From positions 62,001 through 126,000 of the forward strand of contig CAVPMN010000003.1 of NCBI GenBank assembly GCA_963706425.1: 64,000 bases of DNA, given 5' to 3'. Of this stretch, positions 26,763-36,536 are shown one piece after another. Source of the DNA: CAVPMN01 sp963706425 (GTDB taxonomy: Bacteria > Actinomycetota > Acidimicrobiia > Acidimicrobiales > Acidimicrobilacustridaceae). The notes beneath the pieces were generated by a model, which ran no database searches, was not told where the DNA came from, and worked only from the letters and a program-made list of their open reading frames with translations. The translations under genes and the position numbers were made by a program. Position 1 is the stretch's first letter. The number at the start of each line of letters is the position of its first letter.

Positions 26763-28320
26763 TCGGCATCTCGGCCGCCATCCATCGCATGAGCGGGAAC
26801 AGCACGACGCCGAACGGGATGGCGAGGAACATGCTGAGCACGCCCGATTCGAGCGCGCTCATGACCTGGTAGGCGAGCAGCACCCCGGTGACCATCGCGG
26901 GTAGTCGTCGGGATCTGAGGGCGTAGCCGAGCAGCACGAGGAAGGCTCCGGTGCCAGCCGACGCAACGACCAAGAAGCCGGTTCCGCCCGCCACGTAGGC
27001 CTCTGCCGGCGGCGACGGGTTCACGGTGGTCTCGAAGTCGAACGGGCTGATGATCTCGTAGCGGCGGCCGACCTCGTTGGCCGCGTCGTAGTCGGGCTTC
27101 GACGGGTCGAGGAAGCGCGGCACCAGCACGCGGGGCAGGTTGAGGTAAGTGTCGTAGCCGTAGTGGGGGTAGCGGTCGGGCACCCAGGTGCCGAAGTAGC
27201 CGAGCTGATCGCTCAGGTTGGCGAACCGATAGGCGGAGTTGGCCAATGCGCTGTCGTCCTCGTTGGACGACACGTCGTCGATCACCCGATCGAGGTAGTT
27301 CACTCCGAGCTCGGCGCTGTTGCCTTCGAGGGTGGCGGCTCGCCGGTCGGTGCGGAACTCGCTCTTGGAGAGGTTGGCGAGCACCAACACCGCCGTGGCG
27401 AGGACGAGCAACGCCCAGGGGATCCGGCGCCGGGTGCACACGAACAGGCCGAGCAGGAGATAGCCGGGCAGGGCGCCCTGGTAGAGCTCGCCCGAGCCGA
27501 GCCCGGTGATGACGATCACCAGCGACACCAGCACGAGGCCGATGCGGTGGATGAGCGGCAGCGTGCCCCGGAACCAGAAGAGCGCCAGCAGGGTGCCGCC
27601 GCCCGCACCGGCGAGGCGCACCAGTGTCGAGAGGCTGCCGAGGGAGGCGTCGAGGCCGAGCACGCTGATCACCACGGAGGCGACGGCGGCTACGACGATG
27701 AGCACCCACGACCGGGTGATGGCGCTGTCGGTGCGGATGGGACGCTCTTCGGTGACCGTGCTCTCGGCGCGCTGCCACAACGCCCGCGACAGGATCACCG
27801 CAGCGGCGACCAGCACGCCGGTGGCGAGGGTGAGGAGGCGGAAACCGGCGGTGCGCACCTCGACGGTGAAGATGTCCTTGTAGATGTCGGGCGGCACCGC
27901 CACCAACACCGCAGTGGTGACATAAACCAGCTGCAGGCCGAGATAGAGCTGGAAGAACGGGAAGAACGGGGTGGTCGACACCGGCACCAGCCGCAGGCCG
28001 ATGAGCGAGATGACGATGCACGCGAGGGCCCACAGGCGCGCCTCGAGCGGCAGCTCGGGGAAGTTGCGCACCAGCAACACCGCCATGACGCAGGCCGACA
28101 GGGCGGCGCCGGAGACCCGCCAGCTCGGACGCAGCACCACGGTGAGGACCAGCCAGATGGCGGCGGTGACGGCGAGCGCCGACTCGACGCGGGCCGCCCC
28201 GAACCACAGGGCGATGAGGCCGGCAGCGGCCACGAGCACGAGGTACGCAGCGTTGGTGAGGCCTCTCGACCCGTCGTGCCCTGGATCGACCTCGCCGGGC
28301 GCGCGATTGGTGGCGATCAC
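26707..28320 (-). CDS. O-antigen/polysaccharide polymerase-like membrane protein (Wzy candidate)
   Basis: A 537-aa protein with about 12 hydrophobic segments and one long external loop (about residues 300-420) rich in Tyr, Asp and Arg (RYPHYGYDTYLNLPRVLVPR). This layout is typical of Wzy/O-antigen polymerases, which show little sequence conservation. It is the last gene of a seven-gene minus-strand operon, and its GTG start overlaps the GT2 stop codon (GTGA). An upstream ATG at 28362 was rejected because it would lie deep inside the GT2 gene. Polymerase identity rests on topology and context. Confidence 0.7.
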   Translation of the reverse strand: MIATNRAPGEVDPGHDGSRGLTNAAYLVLVAAAGLIALWFGAARVESALAVTAAIWLVLTVVLRPSWRVSGAALSACVMAVLLVRNFPELPLEARLWALACIVISLIGLRLVPVSTTPFFPFFQLYLGLQLVYVTTAVLVAVPPDIYKDIFTVEVRTAGFRLLTLATGVLVAAAVILSRALWQRAESTVTEERPIRTDSAITRSWVLIVVAAVASVVISVLGLDASLGSLSTLVRLAGAGGGTLLALFWFRGTLPLIHRIGLVLVSLVIVITGLGSGELYQGALPGYLLLGLFVCTRRRIPWALLVLATAVLVLANLSKSEFRTDRRAATLEGNSAELGVNYLDRVIDDVSSNEDDSALANSAYRFANLSDQLGYFGTWVPDRYPHYGYDTYLNLPRVLVPRFLDPSKPDYDAANEVGRRYEIISPFDFETTVNPSPPAEAYVAGGTGFLVVASAGTGAFLVLLGYALRSRRLPAMVTGVLLAYQVMSALESGVLSMFLAIPFGVVLFPLMRWMAAEMPITSAARSPLSAPPRSLPR

Positions 28321-29189
28321 GGCTCGTCGTCCTCGGCCTGTTTGCTCTTCACGTCGATGCACATCTCCTGCCAGGCTTCGAACAGCGACCGGTCGAAGCC
28401 AGGTCGGCCGTCGAGGAACCCGCCGAGCAGCACATAGGAGGTCACGAAGCGCACGGCCGGGCGGGCCGGCAGGCGATCGTAGACCTGGTGGCGCAGGATC
28501 TGTCGTAGGCGGGTGGGATCGCGCCGCAGGTCGAGCAGGCCGGCCGGGTCGGGGCGCGCGCGACGCTCGCGTCGGGCCTCGGCTTCGAGGGTGGAGTAGC
28601 GATCGTGCTTGGTGATGTAGCGCGACCAGTCGTCGACGTCGTCGTGCTCGAGCCAGCCGTGAAGGCGTCCGACCCGGGCCGACGGTGGCAGGTCGAGATG
28701 CTCGTTCACGGGCCGCTCGCCGTAACGCGCCAGATCAGAGCGGAACAGTCGGGCCAGCCAGGTGCGCCCGAATCCGCCGAAGCGCAGGACCCGTCCCTCG
28801 AAACGTGTGCGTCGTGGCGCGAGGTAGACGTCGTGGGGGTGGCCGGAGGTGAGCTGAGGACGCAGGGCGCGCAGCTCGGCGGTGAGTTGGTCGTGCAGCC
28901 ACTCGTCGGCGTCGATCGACAGCACCCAGCACGGGCCGAAGCGCTCGTGGAGGTGGTCGAGGGCCCAGTTGCGCTGCCGCGGGTAGGACTCGAACGGATG
29001 GACGACCACGTCGGCCCGGTGGCGGCGCGCGGTAGCGATGGTGTCGTCAGTGCTCCCGGAGTCGACCACGACGACAGCATCGGTGACCGCCCGGAGCGAA
29101 TCGACGGCGCGACCGACCTTGCCCTGCTCGTCGAGGGTGAGGATGCAACCGACCAGGGGAAGCCGATCGTGGTCGAGGCCCACAGTCAC
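28317..29189 (-). CDS. Glycosyltransferase family 2
   Basis: A 290-aa GT-A enzyme resembling WaaE/KdtX-type transferases. LVGCILTLDEQGKVGRAVDSL opens the fold, VVVDSGSTDDTIATARR gives the nucleotide site, and LSIDADEWL provides the metal-binding D-x-D. A basic region and a hydrophobic stretch near the C terminus (RFVTSYVLLGGFLDGRPGF) suggest membrane association. GTG 29189 overlaps the upstream stop codon, and its own stop codon overlaps the polymerase start. Confidence 0.87.
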   Translation of the reverse strand: MTVGLDHDRLPLVGCILTLDEQGKVGRAVDSLRAVTDAVVVVDSGSTDDTIATARRHRADVVVHPFESYPRQRNWALDHLHERFGPCWVLSIDADEWLHDQLTAELRALRPQLTSGHPHDVYLAPRRTRFEGRVLRFGGFGRTWLARLFRSDLARYGERPVNEHLDLPPSARVGRLHGWLEHDDVDDWSRYITKHDRYSTLEAEARRERRARPDPAGLLDLRRDPTRLRQILRHQVYDRLPARPAVRFVTSYVLLGGFLDGRPGFDRSLFEAWQEMCIDVKSKQAEDDEP

Positions 29190-31300
29190 GGCCCCGAGAG
29201 CGCCTGCGCGGCTCGCAGCGTGGCGCGGGTGGAGGCGAGGAAGTGGTCGTTGGCCGAGGTGTCGTGCACGCGCACAGCATCGTGGAAGGCCCGCACCAGG
29301 GCCCGATGGCCCTTGTCCTGGGCGCGAAACGACGTGCGGTGCCCGTCGAGCACGACCGTCCGGTAGTCCTCGACGAGCGCGGACCGGTTGCGACCGAGGA
29401 CCTCGAGGCGCTCCTTGTCGACGGTGGGTGGGCCACCGGCCGCGTAGGTGATCGACGCCACCGAGCCGTCGGGCCAGCCGAGCAGCACCGCCACGTCGCC
29501 GGCGGTGAGCAGCTCGTCGCCGGGCTGACCCCCGCCCACGGCCTCGACTCGTGTGGGCGCCGCGCCGACGATGGCCGCGCACGTGTCGATGAAGTGGCAC
29601 ACCTCGCCGATCAGCCGGCCGCCGTGCCGGCGGTCGGCGTACCAGTGGCCCTCGGGCACCGGCCCGGCGTTGACCCGGTAGGTGATGGTGACGGGCCCGC
29701 GTCCACCTGCGGCGAGGTGCTCGTTGACCAGCCGAATCGGCTCGGAGTATCGGCGGTTGAAGCCCACGAAGAGCACGCGGGGGTGCTCGACGAGGGCGGA
29801 CTCGATGTCGGCCAGCTCGGCGTCGTCGAGGGCGAGCGGCTTCTCGCAGAACACGTGCTTGCCGGCGCGCAAGGCTTGAGCGGTCAGGCGACCGTGCTCA
29901 CCGTGGGGCGTGGCGATGGCGACCACCTCGACCGAGGGGTCGTCGATGACCGCATCGGCCCCGGAGACTGCCTGCTCGAACCCCGATCGCTCGGCCAGGC
30001 GCCGGGCACTCAGACCCGAGGCGGACGAGACCGCAACCAGCCGTTCGAACCCGGCCTCGCGGAGGGCGGGCACCAGGATCGTGCGGGCGAACGCGCCGGC
30101 CCCCACCAGCCCGACGCCTGTCGAGCTGACGTCGGCGACCGCAGGCGGGTTGACGATGATCGGGACTTCGGCCGAGCTGTCGGCGGGGTAGTCGAGCGCG
30201 ACGGCCAGCACGGGTTGGTTGCCGTCCTCGAGCAGCGCGTACGCGTCGGCGGCGTCGTCGATCGCATAGCGGTGGGTGACCAGGTCGGCCACCCGCAACG
30301 CACCCGACCCGAGCAGGTCGAGCACGGCTTCGAGGTTGCGGCCCTCGGTCCAGCGCACCTGGCCGGCGGGGTAGTCGACCGCCCAGTCCTCGTAGGACGG
30401 CTCGTAGCGGCCCGGTCCGTACGAGCGGGCGAACCGCACGGTGAGCTCGCGCTCGTAGTAGGGCCGTCGATCGAGCTCGACGCCCACGTCGCCGACGATC
30501 ACCACGTTGGCGCGGTCTCGGCACCGTTCGGGCACGCGGCCCATGATTGCGGACGACTTGGCGGCGGCCGCCACGATGACCACGTCGGCGCCGCGCTGGC
30601 GGGTCCAGTCGAGCAGGGCGCGAGTGGTGTCGTCGCCTTCGTCGATCTCGGCCCGCTGGCCGGCCGCACGAGCGTGATCGACCGGGAAGTCGCGCACGTC
30701 GATGCCGAAGGCTTCGGCGCCCGCCGCCGCAGTGAGACGCATCGCCAGCTGACCGACCAGGCCGAGGCCGACGACGAGCACCTTGGCGCCTGTGTCGACA
30801 CCTCCGAGGCGCAGGGCGTGCAGCGCGATGGCGCCGACGGTGGCGAACGACGCGTCGCTGGCCGGGACGCCGTCGGGCACGAGCCGGCACAGCAGGCCGG
30901 GAACCGCCTGGAACTCGGCGTGGTTGGCGTGGCCGCCGCCTGCAGTCGCCACGAGGGCGCCGGGGGCGATCCCTTCGACTGCCGAGCCCACCTCGAGCGC
31001 GATGCCGGCGGCTGAGTAGCCGAGGGGGATCTCGTCGTCGAGCCGGCTGCGGACCGCTCGCGCCGTGGCCGCCACCCCTTCGACCCGGGCCTTGCGCATG
31101 ACCTGTCGCACCAGGTCGGGCCGAGCCCGAGCCTTGTCGAGCAGGCTCGACCTGGCCAGCGCGGTGACCGCCCGCTCGGTGCCGGGAGAGATGATGCTCG
31201 CTCGGGTGTGGACCAGCACCTCGGTGGCGGAGATGGTGGGCCGCGGCACGTCGACGATCCGCACCGGCCCACCCGACACCGCCTGCACCACCTGCTTCAT
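29186..31300 (-). CDS. Two-domain oxidoreductase: MDR alcohol dehydrogenase fused to Gfo/Idh/MocA
   Basis: A 704-aa fusion. Residues 1-355 are a medium-chain dehydrogenase (SIISPGTERAV, PLGYSAAGIALEVG, VLVVGLGLVGQLAMRL as the NAD(P)-binding loop). Residues about 370-704 are a Gfo/Idh/MocA oxidoreductase (GVGLVGAGAFARTILVPAL, FCEKPLALDDAEL with the conserved E-K-P, HFIDTCAAIVG). Such fusions recur in polysaccharide loci and presumably oxidise or epimerise a nucleotide sugar. ATG 31300 has GGGGAG upstream, overlapping the amidotransferase stop codon by 4 bp. The exact reaction is not established. Confidence 0.9.
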   Translation of the reverse strand: MKQVVQAVSGGPVRIVDVPRPTISATEVLVHTRASIISPGTERAVTALARSSLLDKARARPDLVRQVMRKARVEGVAATARAVRSRLDDEIPLGYSAAGIALEVGSAVEGIAPGALVATAGGGHANHAEFQAVPGLLCRLVPDGVPASDASFATVGAIALHALRLGGVDTGAKVLVVGLGLVGQLAMRLTAAAGAEAFGIDVRDFPVDHARAAGQRAEIDEGDDTTRALLDWTRQRGADVVIVAAAAKSSAIMGRVPERCRDRANVVIVGDVGVELDRRPYYERELTVRFARSYGPGRYEPSYEDWAVDYPAGQVRWTEGRNLEAVLDLLGSGALRVADLVTHRYAIDDAADAYALLEDGNQPVLAVALDYPADSSAEVPIIVNPPAVADVSSTGVGLVGAGAFARTILVPALREAGFERLVAVSSASGLSARRLAERSGFEQAVSGADAVIDDPSVEVVAIATPHGEHGRLTAQALRAGKHVFCEKPLALDDAELADIESALVEHPRVLFVGFNRRYSEPIRLVNEHLAAGGRGPVTITYRVNAGPVPEGHWYADRRHGGRLIGEVCHFIDTCAAIVGAAPTRVEAVGGGQPGDELLTAGDVAVLLGWPDGSVASITYAAGGPPTVDKERLEVLGRNRSALVEDYRTVVLDGHRTSFRAQDKGHRALVRAFHDAVRVHDTSANDHFLASTRATLRAAQALSGP

Positions 31301-33210
31301 GTGCTCCCCTTGTCGGCCCGGCCGTGGGCGTCGTGCCACGCGCCGAGACAGGCCAGTGCCCACGCGGCCAGCGCCGAGTCGACCCGACCGGTCGATGCGT
31401 CAGCGTAGATCCGCCGGGCGCCGGCTCGGGTGACGAGCCCGGCGTCGGCGGCGGCCTCGATGCGCTCCTGGATGTCGGCGGAGTCGGGCCCCCGCATCCA
31501 TTGCCGCACCGGCCCGCCGAAGCCGGTCTTGGCCCGATCGATCACCGGGTCTGGCACCAGGCCGCGGGCCGCACGGCGGAGGGGTACCTTGCCCACCCCG
31601 TGGTCGACGAGGTGGGTCGGATCGGTGGCGAACACCGAGTCGACCAGGCGCTCGTCGAGCAGCGGCACCCGCACCTCGATGCCCGACGCCATCGACGCCC
31701 GATCGACGTAGGCCAGGTTGAGGTTGGGCAGGAACTGGCTGCGGTCGAAGCGCAAGGCGTCGCCGAGCGAGGTGTCGGCAAGTGGCGTGGTCATGGCGTC
31801 GAGTGACTCGTGGGCGGCACTCGCCGCTCCGGGCATGAGGGTGTCGAGCTCGGCGGTGGTGAGCTGGCTCATCATGCGCCAGTAGTGAGGAGTGCGGCAG
31901 TCACCGATCGCCCGAGCGAGTTTCTGGATGTTGCGGCGAAGGCCGTAGCCCGGGCCCGATCGACCGCCGCGCAGCTGGCTGGCCGCTGCTGCGAGCGCGC
32001 GCCGTGCGGCGAACGGCGCGGCCGCGGCTCGTCTCGCGTTGGCGAGGGCCAGGTGGCGCGGATAGCCGGCGAAGAGCTCCTCGCCACCGACGCCGCTGAG
32101 CAGCACCTTGGTGGGGCTGGCCCGACACAGGTGCCACAGGGTGAGCGCCGCCGGGTCGGCCACCGGGTCGTCGAAATGTGGGGCGAGTGCGGTGAGCGCG
32201 TCGAGCGCTCGTCGGGGCTCGCCGCTGATCTCGACTTCGGTGAGGTCGACGCGGCCGTCGGATCGGGCCACCTGCCGGGCGAACTCGAGGTCGTCGGGCA
32301 CCATCTCGAGTTGTTGGCTGGCGGCGTCGTAGCCCGCGGTGAGCGCAGCCACCGGCGGGTCGTCCCCGTCGTGGTCGCGCACCATGCACGACAGCAGCAG
32401 GGTCGAGTCGAGGCCGCCGGAGAACAGCATGCCGACGGGAACATCCGAGAGCAGTTGCGCGCGGGTCGCCGCGCACACACCGTCGGCCAAGCCCGTCGGG
32501 TCGAGCGCCGCCGCGCCGCGACTGGCGATGACCGGCGGGGCCGACCAGTAGGTCGACACGGAGACCTTGCCCGACTCGAACGAGAGGGAGCGGCCGGGCT
32601 CGAGCTTGTGGATGCGCGCCCACGGCGTGCGGGGATGAGGGATCCACAGCAGCGAGAGATACTGGCCCAGCGCAAGATGGTCGAGCTGATCACCGAGCGA
32701 GGGTCGCAACGCCAGCAGCGCACGAGGCGTCGAACCGGCGACCAAGGTGTCACCATCGAGTCCCCAGTAGAGGGGCTTCACCCCGAGTCGGTCGCGCGCC
32801 AGCAGGACCCGCCCGCGCCCCTCGTCGACCAGGGCGAACGAGAAGATGCCTTCGATGCGTTCGAGCACCTGATCGCCCCAGGCCTGCCAGCCCCGGAGGA
32901 GGACCTCGGTGTCGCTGTGGGATCGGAAGGCCATCCCGAGGGAGTGCAGTTCGTCGCGCAGGGCCGGCGAGTTGTAGATCTCGCCGTTGTACGCGAGCGC
33001 GATGCCCGCTTCGTCGTCGACCATCGGTTGGGCACCGTGGTGGGAGAGGTCGATGATCGACAGCCGGCGGTGCGTGAGGCCGCCTGGCATCGGCCCCGTG
33101 AGCTGATGGACGCCGGCGTCGTCGGGACCGCGCGTGGCGACGGCATCGCCCGCGACCCGCAGGCGGTCGTCGCCCACGGCCTCCCCGAAGATGCCCGCCC
33201 ATCCGCACAT
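31297..33210 (-). CDS. asnB: Asparagine synthase-like amidotransferase (second copy)
   Basis: A 637-aa AsnB-type protein: Cys2 glutaminase (MCGWAGIFG, RGPDDAG, YNGEIYN) and synthetase domain with a canonical SGGLDS near 255 (GMLFSGGLDSTLL), LSGVGGEELFAGYPRH and IEVRVPLLDERLVDSVF. It differs clearly from the plus-strand copy at 23821, so it is not a recent duplicate. Located between an epimerase and a sugar oxidoreductase, it more likely transfers glutamine nitrogen to a sugar acid than to aspartate. TGATG coupling links it to the epimerase gene. Confidence 0.88.
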   Translation of the reverse strand: MCGWAGIFGEAVGDDRLRVAGDAVATRGPDDAGVHQLTGPMPGGLTHRRLSIIDLSHHGAQPMVDDEAGIALAYNGEIYNSPALRDELHSLGMAFRSHSDTEVLLRGWQAWGDQVLERIEGIFSFALVDEGRGRVLLARDRLGVKPLYWGLDGDTLVAGSTPRALLALRPSLGDQLDHLALGQYLSLLWIPHPRTPWARIHKLEPGRSLSFESGKVSVSTYWSAPPVIASRGAAALDPTGLADGVCAATRAQLLSDVPVGMLFSGGLDSTLLLSCMVRDHDGDDPPVAALTAGYDAASQQLEMVPDDLEFARQVARSDGRVDLTEVEISGEPRRALDALTALAPHFDDPVADPAALTLWHLCRASPTKVLLSGVGGEELFAGYPRHLALANARRAAAAPFAARRALAAAASQLRGGRSGPGYGLRRNIQKLARAIGDCRTPHYWRMMSQLTTAELDTLMPGAASAAHESLDAMTTPLADTSLGDALRFDRSQFLPNLNLAYVDRASMASGIEVRVPLLDERLVDSVFATDPTHLVDHGVGKVPLRRAARGLVPDPVIDRAKTGFGGPVRQWMRGPDSADIQERIEAAADAGLVTRAGARRIYADASTGRVDSALAAWALACLGAWHDAHGRADKGST

Positions 33211-34101
33211 CAGGCGCCTCGCATCATGTGTGCTTCGGCGCGGATGCCCTCGGCGAACTCCCGGGGGTCGAAATCGAGATCGGCGCGGGCCCGGTCGATG
33301 TCGACCGCCTTGTCCTCGGCGAGCCTGGCGATCTGCTCGGAGCTGATCCGCGGGCGCTTCGATGCCCGTTCGTAGAGGCGGGCCGCGGCGATCGTGGGTC
33401 GCAGGGGCACGGGGACGACGACCGGTTCGCGACCCACTGCCGCGCCGGCGTCGACGACGATCTGGCGCAAGGTGTGCGCCGTGGGGCCTGCGAGGTCATA
33501 CGCCCGCCCGATCGTCGCGGGGCGGTCGAGCGCGGCTGTGATGGCGCGAGCCAGGTCGTCGACGTGGACCGGCTGCTGCAGGCCTCGCCCTCCGCCGGGC
33601 AGCGGGAGTGCCGGCGTCCGGCGGAGCAGCCCCAGCAGACGGGCCATGTTCCGGTCGTCGGGGCGACCGTAGATCATCGTGGGGCGCACGATCGTCCAGT
33701 CGAGGCTGCTGGCCACGACCAGTTCCTCGGCGGCGAGCCGGGTGGTCCGGGAGGGTGACGGGAGGTTGGTGTAGATCGACGTGGTCGAGACGAAGATCGC
33801 CGCGCCGCAGCCCGTGCTCCTCGGCGGCGGCGACGATGGTCGGTGCATGGCCGAACCCCATCGACGCGATGTTGACCAACGCATGGGCACCCGCCGACGC
33901 GAAGGCCCGGTCGACGGTGGTCGGGTCGTCGAGATCGCCGGGTATCGGCTCGGCTCCGAGGGTGGTCACCACGTCGGCGGCTGCCGCGCTGCGAGCGAGT
34001 GCGGTCACGCGCCCACCGCGCGCCACCAGCAAGGGCAGGACACGACGGCCGAGGAACCCGCTGCCGCCGGTGACGAGCACTGTCGTCGGTTCGTCGGTCA
34101 A
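33210..34101 (-). CDS. NAD-dependent epimerase/dehydratase (SDR), one apparent frameshift
   Basis: About 297 aa. The N-terminal Rossmann loop TTVLVTGGSGFLGRRV (GxxGxxG) and the segment VSTTSIYTNLP...WTIVRPTMIYGRPDD place it among extended or atypical short-chain dehydrogenases. An indel at about 33799-33809, in a CG-rich run, separates the NAD-binding part from the rest; both sides align with one family. TTG 34101 was chosen as start because it overlaps the upstream glycosyltransferase stop codon (TTGA) and begins right at the fold. The usual Y-x3-K is not obvious, so the reaction is uncertain. Confidence 0.78.
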
Positions 34102-35343
34102 CGCGAGGCCTGGGGTCGGAGGAGGTCGAGCAGGATGCGGCGGTAGCGGCGGGCCAGCGGCGCGCGCCCGAACTCGGCCTCGGCGTGCGCCCGGCCCACG
34201 CGTTCCATCTCCTGACGCCGGCGGGTGTCGCCCGCGACCGAGCGGATGGCTTCGGCCAGCGCCGCAGGATCGTCGGGTGGCACCACCAGACCACCCGCGT
34301 CGCGTAGCAGGTCGGCGGACTCGCCTCGCAGCGCGCCGACGACCGCCCGGCCCGCGCCGAGGTACTCGAACATCTTCGACGGGATGAACGTGGAGAACAG
34401 CGGCACGTCGCGGAGCGTGACCAGGCAGAGGTCGGCGGCGGAGAGGAGGTCGGGCACGGCGTCGTGGGGGACGGCCGACGAGAACGTCACGTTGGTGAGG
34501 CCGAGCTCGTCGAGCGCGCGAGACGAGGCTGGCCTTCAGCGCCCCCTCGCCGACGAGCACGAAACGGATCGGCTCGCCGGCGAGCTTGTGGGCGGCCTCG
34601 AGCACGTTGTCGAGGCCCTGGGACAGGCCGTGGGTGCCGAGGTAGAGGACGAAGGTCTCGTGGGTGCCCACGCCGAGCTCGTCGCGGATGCGCGAAACGG
34701 TGGCGTCGTCGCGACCACCGCCAAAGCGCTCGAGGTCGACGCCGTTGCGAATGGTGTGCACCTTCGCGCCCGGCACACCTCGGCGCACCAGGTCGTCGCG
34801 GAAGCCTTCGCTCACCACCACGATCGAGTCGGCGGCCGCGTAGAGCGCCAGCTCGATCCGCTCGAGGATGCGGATGACCGCGCGGTTCGTGAGCACGCCC
34901 AACTCGACGAAGATCGCCGGCCAGAGGTCGCGTACGTCGATCACCAGCCGGGCTCGGCGGCGGCGGGCCAGCCACCAGGCCGAGAAGATCGAGAAGAAGG
35001 TGGGTGACGAGACCACCACCACGTCGGCCGGCCCGACCCGTCGGCCTCCGAGCAGGGGCCCTGAAACCATGAAGCTCAGGTGGCCGAGCGTCTTGCGGAC
35101 GATGCCTTCGTTGGGCGTGGCGTAGAGCCACGTGCGCACGACCCGATGGCCATCGACCAGCTCCTCGACGCGCAGCCGCCCTCGATACTCGGGCGGCACG
35201 ACACCGGTCGGGTGGTTGGGCATGCCGGTGAGCACCGTGACGACGTCGCCGTCAGCTGCCCAGGCGCGCGCCAGTGAGCTCAGCCGGGCTTGTGGTGCTC
35301 CGATCTCCGGCGGGAAGTAGTGGGTGACGATCAGGATGCGCAC
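34098..35343 (-). CDS. Glycosyltransferase family 4 (WcaI-like), one apparent frameshift
   Basis: About 415 aa. It begins MRILIVTHYFPPEIGAPQARL, the hallmark of WcaI/WbuB-type GT4 enzymes, continues with VIDVRDLWPAIFVELG and TIRNGVDLERFG, and after an indel at about 34513-34521 (a GCGCGCG run) with LLSAADLCLVTLRDVPLFST and SKMFEYLGAGRAVVGAL, the nucleotide-sugar site. It starts 3 nt after the WecA-type stop codon. It likely adds the second sugar to the lipid carrier. Confidence 0.85.
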
Positions 35344-35346
35344 GGC

Positions 35347-36429
35347 TCACGACGTGGTGCCGTCGGGCACCGACATCGGTCCGGAGGAGGCGCGCTCGGC
35401 CCCGTGACTGCCCTTGCGGCCGGGGCTGCCCAGCCGGCCCAGGCGACCCGAGCGGGGGCGGGCCAGCAGCGTGGGCAGCCAGAGGTAGCCGGCCAGCACG
35501 GCCACGATGGCCAGATCGGCGACCACCCGGCCGGCGAGCGAGGGGGTGAGGCTCACGAGGGAGAGGGCGACGCAGGCCGTCGAGAACCCGACGACCAGGA
35601 ACGCGACGGCGCCGTGCGACCAACCGCGGTCGATGAGCCGCTGGTAGACGTGCTCGTGGTGCGACTCCCACCAGTTGGCGCCCCGCGCGATGCGTCGGCC
35701 GAGGGTGAAGCTGGTGTCGGCCAGGTAGACGAACGCCGGTGCGAGGGCGGCTTCGGGAGGTACGTCGCTCACCAGCATCCCGAGGATCGTGAAGGCGATC
35801 CAGCCGCCGAGGAAGTAGCTGCCCGCGTCCCCGAGGAACACGTGAGCCTTCGGGAAGTTGAACGGCAGGAACGCGAGGGCGGCGGCGGCCACGACCGCGC
35901 CCGAGAGGCTGACGAGCGGTACGTCCTCGATCGTGCCCACCACGACGAACGCCGCACCGGTGACGATCGTGTAGAGCGCCGAGATGCCGTTGATGCCGTC
36001 CATGAAGTTGAACGCGTTGACGTAGCCCATCACCCACACGACGGCCACGACCGCGAGCACCACACGCGCCCCCCAGGGCACCGACAGATAGCGCAGGAGC
36101 CACGGCAGGCAGAGCAGGGCGCCGAGCAGCTGCGCGCCCAGCCGGGGGAACACCTCGAGGGTGCGGAGGTCGTCGACCAGGCCGACCACGGCCAGGATCG
36201 CCACGGCGACGAGCAGGGTGGTGAGCGATGTGGCGTCGTTCCAGCCGCCGAGCATCACACCGGCGATGGCACCGATGGCCACGGCGATGCCGCCGCCTCG
36301 AAGTGTGCGTTCGTGATGCGAGGAACGCTCGCTCGGCACGTCGTACGCGTCGACGCGGCGCAGGATGGCGATCACGATGGGCAGCAACGCCAACGTGAGC
36401 GCGAACGACAGCGCAGCGGCCAAGAACAT
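35347..36429 (-). CDS. Undecaprenyl-phosphate sugar-1-phosphate transferase (WecA/MraY family)
   Basis: A 360-aa integral membrane protein that starts polysaccharide synthesis by moving a sugar-1-phosphate (GlcNAc-1-P in WecA) from UDP to undecaprenyl phosphate. Family motifs: AYDVPSERSSHHERTLRGGG, VGLVDDLRTL (Asp pair), NAFNFMDGINGI, FLGDAGSYFLG, and a cytoplasmic H-x-H-like ESHHEHVYQRL. The C-terminal 35 residues are basic and Gly/Ser-rich. ATG 36429 has no ribosome site, but TACGAT ends 6 nt upstream, so the transcript is probably leaderless and this is the first gene of the minus-strand operon. Confidence 0.9.
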   Translation of the reverse strand: MFLAAALSFALTLALLPIVIAILRRVDAYDVPSERSSHHERTLRGGGIAVAIGAIAGVMLGGWNDATSLTTLLVAVAILAVVGLVDDLRTLEVFPRLGAQLLGALLCLPWLLRYLSVPWGARVVLAVVAVVWVMGYVNAFNFMDGINGISALYTIVTGAAFVVVGTIEDVPLVSLSGAVVAAAALAFLPFNFPKAHVFLGDAGSYFLGGWIAFTILGMLVSDVPPEAALAPAFVYLADTSFTLGRRIARGANWWESHHEHVYQRLIDRGWSHGAVAFLVVGFSTACVALSLVSLTPSLAGRVVADLAIVAVLAGYLWLPTLLARPRSGRLGRLGSPGRKGSHGAERASSGPMSVPDGTTS

Positions 36430-36435
36430 GACGCG

Positions 36436-36441
36436 ATCGTA
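36436..36441 (-). promoter_or_regulatory. -10 element of the minus-strand polysaccharide operon
   Basis: Minus-strand TACGAT ends 6 nt before the ATG of the WecA-type gene, and no Shine-Dalgarno is present. This spacing fits a transcript starting at the initiation codon. Confidence 0.5.
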
Positions 36442-36536
36442 CTGCGAAGCCGGTGGGGACGGCGGAGCCATACAGCTCACGCGATCTCATCGCCGACGCT
36501 CGTGGGCCCGCGGGCTGGCTTCACTCGTTCGACGGG

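Noticed and set aside
27163..28437. 424-codon plus-strand frame opposite the polymerase gene
   Set aside because: His/Gly/Glu-rich composition with no membrane or catalytic pattern; it is the shadow of the minus-strand membrane protein.
29243..31015. 590-codon plus-strand frame opposite the two-domain oxidoreductase
   Set aside because: No family signal, whereas the opposite strand shows two complete Rossmann domains.
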